Shown here one piece after another: positions 34,905 through 42,022 of a DNA stretch of 42,022 nt; position 1 is the stretch's first letter, and each line of letters begins with the position of its first letter. The notes beneath the pieces are model-generated. The model saw only the letters and a list, made by a program, of their open reading frames with translations. It was not told where the DNA came from and searched no databases. Source of the DNA: Bacteroidales bacterium (GTDB taxonomy: Bacteria; Bacteroidota; Bacteroidia; Bacteroidales; Prolixibacteraceae); assembly GCA_012719495.1 (NCBI GenBank), contig JAAYAG010000105.1, positions 1 through 42,022 on the forward strand, given 5' to 3'. A program made the translations under genes and the position numbers.

Positions 34905-37298
34905 TTATAATTTAACGGTTACTTTTTCCCCGGTATAGTTGACTGCCTTGACGATTTCTGTTTCAGAATCATTACCAACACCATTTTTAACCGAGACTTT
35001 CACAATGTTGAAGTTCCGTTCGGCCAACATGTCAGGGAAAGAGCCCTTACGATCACTGATGGTCAATGTTTTCTTAGCATTGTCCCAGCTAAATGTGATG
35101 GTTGAGAAGATGCCTTTTTCGTAGTTGTAGTTGTCGTTTTCGTCTTCATATAAGGTGAACTCGCCATTTGCTCCTTCGTAGATTCTGATTTCAAGGTTGT
35201 CCCATTTCTTTTCTGTTGCATATTGCACTTTGGGGCCAATTGGCAAAATTGAACCTGCTTTTATGTACAACGGCATAATATCCAGTGGAACTTCCTTGTT
35301 GACTTTTTGTCCGCCACTGTATTTTTCGCCAGTCCAGAAATCAAACCAATCGGCTCCTTTAGGAAGATACACTTCCATGGATTTAACTGTGCTGAAATCT
35401 TCCTTGCCATCTTTATTGTACATCGGTGTTGTAACAGGGCAAACTAAAATTGATTTCCCAAACATGTATTCGTTGTTGATGTCCAGTGCTTGTTTATCGC
35501 TGGCAAAATCCATCACCAACGCGCGCATCATGCTCGACTGTTTGTTGGTAACCTCCCAAGAAGAAGAGTAAATATATGGCAATAAGCTGTAACGCAGGTT
35601 GATATATTTCTCATCAGAATCATAGATTTTGTCGCCTTTTTGCCCAAATTGGTAAATCTCTCGCGGAGAGCCTTCGCCGTGCGAACGCATCATAGGGCAG
35701 AAAGTTCCAAATTGAATCCAGCGGGCATGAAGTTCGCGGTAATCGGGGTTTTGGAGTGGATTTTTAAAATTCCACAGGAAGAAACCACCAAGGTCGCTGT
35801 TCCAGTAAGGTATTCCGCAGAGAGAGAAATTTAAACCTGCAGTAATTTGGTTGTGCAACGTTTCCCACGATGCCACAACATCGCCCGACCAAGTATTCGC
35901 GCCATAGCGTTGTTGCCCGGCAAAAGCCGAACGGGTAAGTATGAAAATACGTTTGTCAGAACTTACTTCACGATTATGAGTGTAAACACCACCTACAGTC
36001 ATTAATGGATAGGCATTGCGAACTTTTCGGAACGATCCAAGATAGGTTTTTGTATCGAAATCAGACTGTTTAGGATTAAAGTGGTCGGGTTCGGTCGAAT
36101 CCATCCACCATCCATCAATTCCAGTTGACAATAACCCTTGGTTGAGGTATTTCCAGTAAACATCGCGGGCTGCGGGATTGTAGGCATCGTACACCCGAAC
36201 GCCCGATGGATAATCGGGATTTGGCGGCCATTTTTCGGAACCAGACTGCGGCCATGTGTCGAAATTGTACAAAGCCCCCATTTTATCCAATTCCTTATAA
36301 GGTTTTGTCATTGGCCCAAACGATGACCAGATTGAAATGATCATGTGAGCATTCAGATTATGAACATCATCAACCATCTTTTTGGGATCAGGAAATTCAG
36401 GATTCAGAAACTCCATCGCATTCCACAGGTAATTGTTGCCCCAATATTGCCAATCCTGAATAATCCCATCGAGAGGAACACCCAGTTCGCGATACTTTTT
36501 CACTACACCAACTAACTCATTCTGACTTTTGTAACGTTCTTTGCTTTGCCAATAACCATAAGTCCAAAGCGGGAACATTGGAGCCTGTCCAGTAAGATCT
36601 CTCATTTGAGCCACTACCCCATCAGCATTCCCACCATACATAAAATAGTAATCAATGCAATCACCCACTTCAGAGCTAAAGGAAGTTACATTAAGCGTAT
36701 CGATAAAAGTGGTTGGTGAATAATTGTCCCAAAACAGGCCATAGCCTTTCACAGACTGAAAGAAGGTGACAAAATCCCAGGTGTTATTCTGAACCATTTC
36801 TATTTTTTGATTGCGCTGCGACATTTTACCGTTCTGCAAAATCCCAAGCCCATAGATGGTTTCATCTTTGTCGAGCACATACGATTGGCTCACGCTAAAT
36901 GTTTTAACACCTGCATCGTTGAAATCGACAAATGAACTACCCGATTCTTTTTCGGTTAAAAGTGGTTCTCCTTTAAGCGTTGAAAAGAACATTTTACCAC
37001 TTTTAAGATTCAGCACAGCGACCATTTTTTCGCTTTTCAATGAAAGGTTATCTCCTTGCTGATTGACCGTAAATGCAGTTTTTTGTGGCGTTTTAACCAC
37101 AGAAAGGCTTTCTTTTTTAAAACTTTTACCTTCAGGCAATTTCACGACCCTGACAATTGAAGGACTAAAGAAAGAAACTTCAATAGTTGTTTTATTGACG
37201 GTTGCTTCAATGCCTGATGCGTTTTTCTTGTATGCTTGTGCCAAACCTGAAATTACAAACAGGAAGCAAAGCATACTTGATATAACTATTTTTTTCAT
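34905..37298 (-). CDS. GH31 alpha-xylosidase-like, no PA14 insert
   Basis: A 797-residue exported enzyme (signal MKKIVISSMLCFLFVISGLAQA). An N-terminal beta-sandwich is followed by a GH31 barrel with nucleophile D400 in WWMDSTEPDHF and acid/base D473 in TWSGDVVASW. It shares QDWQYWG, AFAGQQRYGAN-type and LPYIYS motifs with the other GH31 of this operon but has no PA14-like insert. Loop differences (DVVASW against DIGGDW after the acid/base) suggest different substrate lengths or positions. Alpha-xylosidase is the best guess from context; alpha-glucosidase is possible. Confidence 0.88.
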   Translation of the reverse strand: MKKIVISSMLCFLFVISGLAQAYKKNASGIEATVNKTTIEVSFFSPSIVRVVKLPEGKSFKKESLSVVKTPQKTAFTVNQQGDNLSLKSEKMVAVLNLKSGKMFFSTLKGEPLLTEKESGSSFVDFNDAGVKTFSVSQSYVLDKDETIYGLGILQNGKMSQRNQKIEMVQNNTWDFVTFFQSVKGYGLFWDNYSPTTFIDTLNVTSFSSEVGDCIDYYFMYGGNADGVVAQMRDLTGQAPMFPLWTYGYWQSKERYKSQNELVGVVKKYRELGVPLDGIIQDWQYWGNNYLWNAMEFLNPEFPDPKKMVDDVHNLNAHMIISIWSSFGPMTKPYKELDKMGALYNFDTWPQSGSEKWPPNPDYPSGVRVYDAYNPAARDVYWKYLNQGLLSTGIDGWWMDSTEPDHFNPKQSDFDTKTYLGSFRKVRNAYPLMTVGGVYTHNREVSSDKRIFILTRSAFAGQQRYGANTWSGDVVASWETLHNQITAGLNFSLCGIPYWNSDLGGFFLWNFKNPLQNPDYRELHARWIQFGTFCPMMRSHGEGSPREIYQFGQKGDKIYDSDEKYINLRYSLLPYIYSSSWEVTNKQSSMMRALVMDFASDKQALDINNEYMFGKSILVCPVTTPMYNKDGKEDFSTVKSMEVYLPKGADWFDFWTGEKYSGGQKVNKEVPLDIMPLYIKAGSILPIGPKVQYATEKKWDNLEIRIYEGANGEFTLYEDENDNYNYEKGIFSTITFSWDNAKKTLTISDRKGSFPDMLAERNFNIVKVSVKNGVGNDSETEIVKAVNYTGEKVTVKL

Positions 37299-37361
37299 TT
37301 TATTCTTCTATTTAGTAAATTATGTAAAAAACAAACTACTAACTAATTTATTACACCTCTC

Positions 37362-40300
37362 TCAACGAAGAATGAGTGTATAACTAAATTGAGTATTCTC
37401 AGCAGCAACTTTGAACTGTTCGAGCGGTTGAGGACCACAACTATTAGAGCCAACACCCAGCGTTTTTGTTGAAACACTCAAAACAGTTGCCTTGCTTGCA
37501 GGCAAATCAATTTTATACTCAACCGGGTTCATTTGCTCATCGGTATGAGGCAGTGCAGCAACTTGCATCAGCTTTTCATCCGACTGAATCAACAGTGAAG
37601 GCATATCTTTACCACTCAGTTTAGCCCAACGGACATCTTCGTGGTTGCCACGTTCCATTGGTTTTTCGTATTCGTATTGTTCGTTAACACCTAGTTCGTA
37701 TAGACCAACTTCGGCAGCGCTTTTACGATCAGAATAGTTTTCGAAAGGACCACGGCCAAAGAAAGTCATGCGGTCGAGCTTTTTGTCAAGCATCATACGT
37801 ACACCAATTTTAGCCAGGTTAATTTTGAAACCTACAAATTGTATTTGGTTGTCGACCTTTATCGAACCATCGCCTTTCACCAAGTAAGTTGCTGTGTGGT
37901 AAACGCCAAACCCCTCTTTTCCATCGGCTTTTGTTGTCGATGTTATTTTAACCGTCGAATTGTCGACAGTTTCAACTTTAAAATCGACAGGGGTATATTG
38001 AAGCGTTGTTACACCATATTTTTCCCATTGACGGAAAGCCCAGTCATCGTCAGTGCGATGTGCAGCACGCCATAAATGCAATTTTGGAGCACCTTCGGCC
38101 ACCAAAAGATTGGTTCCATTTTGTGTTAATTGGCTAATGAATCCTGATTTCTTATCGAACCTCACTGAAAAATTGCTACCAGAAACAGTAGCTGCTTGTT
38201 CATTTTGAACCAGTTTAACAGGCTCTGTAACTTTAGCCTCAACAACAGGAAGGGTGTTGATTGGCAGTTTAAATTGCTCAGAAGCTACTTCATATCCTTT
38301 GTCGGCCCAAAGCGTTTTTTCTTTTTGAGTGAACGAAACACGCAGAAAATATTCAGCGCCAGCTTTGGGTTGTTCAATTTTATATGGGACCCGAGCAATG
38401 ATACGCCCCCACTGGTTACGAACATTTAACGACCCTTTATCAATTTCCTTCCCATTTTCGGTTACACTCCACCAAGCATCAAACTTATCTAACGAGGTGA
38501 ACTGGTATTTGTTTCGAACCTGAACTTCACCAGCTGCGGGGTCAACTAAATCCATATCAATCCATTGAAATGCTTTTTTCATTTCAGGGAAATGCGGTTT
38601 AGTCCGGTTTCCTTCAGTTGTACGATCGTACGAAACCACCCCTTTGTGAATAAAATAGTGGTCGTTTGGAGCCTCGCCAAAACCACCGCCATAAGCCAAA
38701 ATTGGCCGGTTAGGGTCGCGCTTGTTCCAAAGTGCCTGATCTTGATATTCCCAAATTGCGCCGCCCAAAATCTCGGGATTGTTATCGAAGACTTTAGAAT
38801 ATTCATCTAAAGATCCCATTGAGTTAAACATGGCGTGAAGAAACTCACAGATATAGAATGGCTTTGTAAGGTTTTTATCCTGAGCGACCCGTGCATAATC
38901 TTGTGCAGTTCCATACATACGTCCATCTAAGTCGGCGGGATTGCCTTTTCCTGTTCCGAAACGCTCGTAATGTATTGGCCTTGAAGGATCCATTGCTTTT
39001 ACGGCATTCATTGCTGCCACAAAATTTGGAGTAGCACCCCAGCCACACTCGTTGCCCAACGACCAGATAATTACCGAAGGATGATTTTTAAAGTTTTCGA
39101 TATTGGCCACGTTGCGATCAACAATTGCTGATTTGATGGTTGGTTCGTTGTCGAAACGTCCATCATAACCATGACATTCTACATTGGCTTCGGCTACCAG
39201 CCAAATTCCCCATTCGTCGCAAAGCTCATACCAGCGGGGATCGTCGCAATAGTGGCTGGTGCGTACATGGTTACAGTTGCCTTGTTTGATCACCTGAAGG
39301 TCATGGATCATCTGTTCTTCTGTTATAGCATGGCCAACATCTGACCAATGTTCGTGGCGGTTCACCCCTTTCAATTTAATCGGTACTCCATTCACCATAA
39401 AGACTCGTCCGACAATTTCTATTTTTCGGAAACCAATTTTCGACGATAGAATTTCACCTTCTGAATTGGTCAAAACAACGGTGTATAAATTAGGGGTTTC
39501 AGCAGTCCATTTCAGCGGATTGCGTACTAGGATTTTTACATTTAAAGTCTCTTCTTGATTGGGCTTAAGTGCCGAACTGAATGCGATTCCTCTGGCAATT
39601 TCTTTGCCCTCTTTGTCGTAAAGAGATGCTATTAATGTTTGTACTTTAGCTGTTTTGTCGCTGTAGTTTTTAATTTTTGCAGTAATATCAAGCGTCGCAT
39701 CTTTGTATTCTTTGTCAAGATCGGTTTTCACAAAAAAGTCGCGAATGTGTACCTGAGGCGCACTCCACAGCGTTACATTTCTGAAAATACCATGCAAGCG
39801 GAACATGTCCTGATCTTCGAGCCAAGTTCCTGAGCTGTATTGATAAACTTCAACCGCTATTGTGTTTTTTCCCGTTTTCAAATAGTTGGTCAAGTCGAAT
39901 TCTGCCGCATTACGGCTGTTTACGCTAAAACCAACTTTTTCGCCGTTTATCCAAAGAAAGAAAGCGCAGTCAACACCGTCGAAGGTAATAAAATTGCGGC
40001 GGCCTTTCCAGTCGGCAGGCACTTCGAAGTCTCTGCGGTAACTACCCACCGGGTTACGCTCCTTGTACGAAGTGTACCATTTTTCGGGTTCGCTCATTAC
40101 ATTTGGATAATCCTTTTTAATGGTATAGCCCAGATTGCGGTAAAATGGTGTTCCGTAACCATGCACTTCCCAGTTAGAAGGTACAGGTAGCTCTTTCCAA
40201 TCCGAAACATCGAAGTCTGGTTTATAAAAATCGACTGGCCTTTGATCTGGCGTTGGCACCCAATTAAATTTCCATTGACCATTCAGGCTACGGCATAACG

Positions 40301-40520
40301 ACGAAGCATGTCGCTTTGCCACCAAAGCTTCCTGCAGATTGGCATACGGCATCAACGTGGCATGGTAGGGTTCTTTATTTATGCCCAGTAATTCGGGATT
40401 TTCGATTTCAGCAGGATAATCGATCCCTGACTTTAAAACAACCTGTGCCGAAACACTAAAATTGTTGACTATTTGAAAGAAAACAAATAGTGCGAATATG
40501 ATTTTTCCTCTTCTAAACAT
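37362..40520 (-). CDS. GH2 LacZ-type beta-galactosidase
   Basis: A 1,052-residue exported enzyme (signal IIFALFVFFQIVNNFSVSAQ) with full LacZ architecture. It has a jelly-roll N-domain (about 40-230, SLNGQWKFNWVPTPDQRP), an Ig-like domain, a barrel with acid/base E491 in IWSLGNECGWG and nucleophile E559 in YICEFLHAM, a DUF4981-like linker, and the beta-galactosidase small-chain domain (about 760-1050, FFGRGPFENYSDRK). Typical LacZ length is about 1,020 plus a signal peptide. It should remove terminal beta-galactose in the periplasm. The decayed gene at 17508-17835 appears to be a lost third GH2 of this type. Confidence 0.93.
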   Translation of the reverse strand: MFRRGKIIFALFVFFQIVNNFSVSAQVVLKSGIDYPAEIENPELLGINKEPYHATLMPYANLQEALVAKRHASSLCRSLNGQWKFNWVPTPDQRPVDFYKPDFDVSDWKELPVPSNWEVHGYGTPFYRNLGYTIKKDYPNVMSEPEKWYTSYKERNPVGSYRRDFEVPADWKGRRNFITFDGVDCAFFLWINGEKVGFSVNSRNAAEFDLTNYLKTGKNTIAVEVYQYSSGTWLEDQDMFRLHGIFRNVTLWSAPQVHIRDFFVKTDLDKEYKDATLDITAKIKNYSDKTAKVQTLIASLYDKEGKEIARGIAFSSALKPNQEETLNVKILVRNPLKWTAETPNLYTVVLTNSEGEILSSKIGFRKIEIVGRVFMVNGVPIKLKGVNRHEHWSDVGHAITEEQMIHDLQVIKQGNCNHVRTSHYCDDPRWYELCDEWGIWLVAEANVECHGYDGRFDNEPTIKSAIVDRNVANIENFKNHPSVIIWSLGNECGWGATPNFVAAMNAVKAMDPSRPIHYERFGTGKGNPADLDGRMYGTAQDYARVAQDKNLTKPFYICEFLHAMFNSMGSLDEYSKVFDNNPEILGGAIWEYQDQALWNKRDPNRPILAYGGGFGEAPNDHYFIHKGVVSYDRTTEGNRTKPHFPEMKKAFQWIDMDLVDPAAGEVQVRNKYQFTSLDKFDAWWSVTENGKEIDKGSLNVRNQWGRIIARVPYKIEQPKAGAEYFLRVSFTQKEKTLWADKGYEVASEQFKLPINTLPVVEAKVTEPVKLVQNEQAATVSGSNFSVRFDKKSGFISQLTQNGTNLLVAEGAPKLHLWRAAHRTDDDWAFRQWEKYGVTTLQYTPVDFKVETVDNSTVKITSTTKADGKEGFGVYHTATYLVKGDGSIKVDNQIQFVGFKINLAKIGVRMMLDKKLDRMTFFGRGPFENYSDRKSAAEVGLYELGVNEQYEYEKPMERGNHEDVRWAKLSGKDMPSLLIQSDEKLMQVAALPHTDEQMNPVEYKIDLPASKATVLSVSTKTLGVGSNSCGPQPLEQFKVAAENTQFSYTLILR

Positions 40521-40586
40521 GATATAGGTTTTTAGATTCTATCAATTCTAATCGAATAAAAATTACATTAATGTTCTTTATTGATA

Positions 40587-41957
40587 TTAGTTAAGAAATC
40601 TCCACCAGTCGAAATTAAACAACTCGCCATCGCCACCTTTAAATACAAAGCAGAGATCGTGAACGCCGGTTGTTTTTTTCACTTTACCCGTGATTGTTTT
40701 CCAGTTTTGCCAACCACCAGTTTTCTCAACAGTAAGAGAACCGAGTAATTCACCTTCGGGATTATCAAGACGGATTTCAATTATTCCACCTGTAGTAGCA
40801 GAAGCCACATTTGCCTCTAATGTTTTTGCACCTTTGCCGAAATCGACACTACGTACTTTAAGATAATCGCCCTTATTAATTTTGGTGACATACACGCCGG
40901 TTTGGTTGTCTTTTGCTGTTTTCAGCCCTTCAGACCAGGCGATTGTTTCTGCCTCAGTTCGTTTAAAAGGGTCTAAATTGGCTACAGGTTTTACTCCTGC
41001 TTTACTGTGTGCCAGTTCTGTAATTGATCCATCGGCATTAAAATCAAATGGGATCACATTAACCGCACGGCGTTTGTCGTGGCCGTTGGGCAAATCTTCG
41101 TTCATATAAAAAAAGTACCATTGGTCTTTGTATTTGGCAACTCCCGGGTGGTTACCCATTGAACCCTGGGCAAAAGCTTTCATAATTACACCGCCGTATT
41201 TCCATGGGCCAAGTGGAGAGGTGGCCATGGCATAATAAACCGCTTCGGGAACATGTGCCGCATACATAAGGTAGTAAATGCCGTTGCGCTTAAAAATCCA
41301 GGGTGCTTCTTCGTAATCAGGGCCAAATGCAGCCTTGTCTTTAATCTCGAAAGTGACAATATCGCCTGAATACGAAACCATGTCCTTGTTCAACTTAACG
41401 GCATACAAAGAATTGTTTCCCCAATACATATAAGCTTGTCCGTCATCGTCAATCAAAATGGTTGGGTCAATGTCTTCCCATGCATGGCGGCCATATTTGG
41501 TTTGGCTGGGTTCTATCATTGGTTTTCCAATGGCATCTTTGTAAGGTCCATAGGGTTTATCCGAAACGCCTACAGCAATGCAGTCCCCACCATCTTTCAA
41601 CGCACTCCAAGGCGAAATATAGTAATAGAACTTCCCGTCGCGATAGGCAACTTGAGCAGCGTTGGCATTGTGCTTTGCCGCCCATCCCAATGAATCGACA
41701 TGAAAAACCGGGCCATGATGTGTCCAGTTCACCATATCGGTGGTCGAAAAACAGAGGTAATCGTTCATGATAAAACCTTTTTGTGTGGCATTATCTTCGT
41801 CGTGCCCTGTAAATAGGAACAAGGTATCGTTATGCACCAACGGAGCTGGATCGGCAGTAAAAACCGTTTGGATGATTGGATTTTGGGCATGTATTGATTT
41901 ATTCAGAGAAACAACCATGAATACCACCACTAACAATTCTATTAATTTTATCTTCAT
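40587..41957 (-). CDS. GH43-CBM6 arabinofuranosidase, copy 2
   Basis: A 456-residue exported enzyme (signal peptide ending KSIHAQ). GH43 catalytic residues are D36 in TADPAPLV, D164 in WEDIDPTILIDDD and E217 in YEEAPWIFKRN. A C-terminal CBM6 (about 330-456) ends ELFNFDWWRFLN. It is a paralogue of the GH43-CBM6 at 33504-34871, and arabinofuranosidase is likely. This is the most upstream gene of the operon visible. The 65 bp to the window edge (41958-42022) show no gene and no clear promoter, so the operon may continue to the right. Confidence 0.88.
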   Translation of the reverse strand: MKIKLIELLVVVFMVVSLNKSIHAQNPIIQTVFTADPAPLVHNDTLFLFTGHDEDNATQKGFIMNDYLCFSTTDMVNWTHHGPVFHVDSLGWAAKHNANAAQVAYRDGKFYYYISPWSALKDGGDCIAVGVSDKPYGPYKDAIGKPMIEPSQTKYGRHAWEDIDPTILIDDDGQAYMYWGNNSLYAVKLNKDMVSYSGDIVTFEIKDKAAFGPDYEEAPWIFKRNGIYYLMYAAHVPEAVYYAMATSPLGPWKYGGVIMKAFAQGSMGNHPGVAKYKDQWYFFYMNEDLPNGHDKRRAVNVIPFDFNADGSITELAHSKAGVKPVANLDPFKRTEAETIAWSEGLKTAKDNQTGVYVTKINKGDYLKVRSVDFGKGAKTLEANVASATTGGIIEIRLDNPEGELLGSLTVEKTGGWQNWKTITGKVKKTTGVHDLCFVFKGGDGELFNFDWWRFLN

Positions 41958-42022
41958 AATATCAATTCAAGTATTTAATAAGTCTAAATATTAAGGCAAT
42001 ACGATTTTGTATTTACAACTTG

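Larger units (their letters stand above)
10587..41957 (-). other. Predicted polysaccharide utilization operon, enzyme arm
   Basis: Thirteen enzyme genes and one gene remnant run in one direction over 31 kb. Intergenic gaps are 15 bp before the GH127/146 start, 2 bp between GH27 and GH2, and otherwise 19-72 bp. The exception is 387 bp at the GH2 remnant. There is one strong terminator at the left end and no convincing internal terminator. No SusC, SusD, glycan sensor or ECF sigma/anti-sigma gene is in the window, so the promoter and uptake genes should lie beyond 42022. Co-transcription as one unit is inference; internal promoters are possible. Confidence 0.65.

Noticed and set aside
41958-42022. 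Operon promoter at the right edge
   Set aside because: No TAnnTTTG box with a suitable -33 element seen in 65 bp; the operon may continue past the window.

Overview
The window looks like a piece of a Bacteroidota chromosome, probably Bacteroidales (inference). The grounds are a long run of secreted plant-polysaccharide enzymes with signal peptides or lipoprotein boxes, a type IX secretion (T9SS) sorting tail on an esterase, Fibrobacter-succinogenes-major-paralogous (FISUMP) domains, TAnnTTTG-like -7 promoter boxes, and A/T-rich leaders mostly without Shine-Dalgarno sequences. No rRNA, tRNA, CRISPR array, transposase or phage gene was seen.

Left part (1-10.4 kb, + strand). The window opens inside a giant repetitive surface-type protein (to 6650) with ten fibronectin-III-like repeats, two jelly-roll modules and four FISUMP domains. 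A 2.3 kb accessory stretch follows. It holds two different type II toxin-antitoxin modules (a HigBA-like pair at 7096-7754 and a YefM/YoeB-like pair at 8426-8895), a 14-codon scrap of a second FISUMP gene end (7770-7814), and a dense set of palindromic intergenic repeats (7.9-8.3 kb). A TlpA-like thioredoxin-fold protein (8982-10385) closes this part.

Right part (10.6-42.0 kb, - strand). Thirteen intact carbohydrate-active enzyme genes and one GH2 remnant all point the same way. Gaps are 2-72 bp except at the remnant, and a strong intrinsic terminator lies just past the last gene (10520-10562). Transcription runs from the right edge leftward: GH43-CBM6, GH2 (LacZ type), GH31, GH43-CBM6, GH2 lipoprotein, GH27, GH127/GH146, GH5, CE1-type esterase with T9SS tail, multimodular GH3, GH2 remnant, GH31 with PA14-like insert, GH95 lipoprotein, GH43. 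This is the enzyme arm of a polysaccharide utilization locus. SusC/SusD and any regulator are not in the window and would be expected past the right edge.

How the genes could work together (inference from family knowledge). Two GH31 enzymes of alpha-xylosidase type, two beta-galactosidase-type GH2s, a GH95 fucosidase or L-galactosidase, GH43 arabinofuranosidase/xylosidases, a GH3 and a GH5 endo-enzyme candidate fit a branched, fucosylated, galactosylated and arabinosylated xyloglucan best. GH127/146, GH27 and the esterase add beta-L-arabinofuranose, alpha-galactose and ester removal. A complex arabinoxylan or a mixed hemicellulose cannot be excluded. The esterase, and possibly the GH5, would act outside the cell. 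The two lipoproteins would be membrane-anchored. The rest would trim oligosaccharides in the periplasm.
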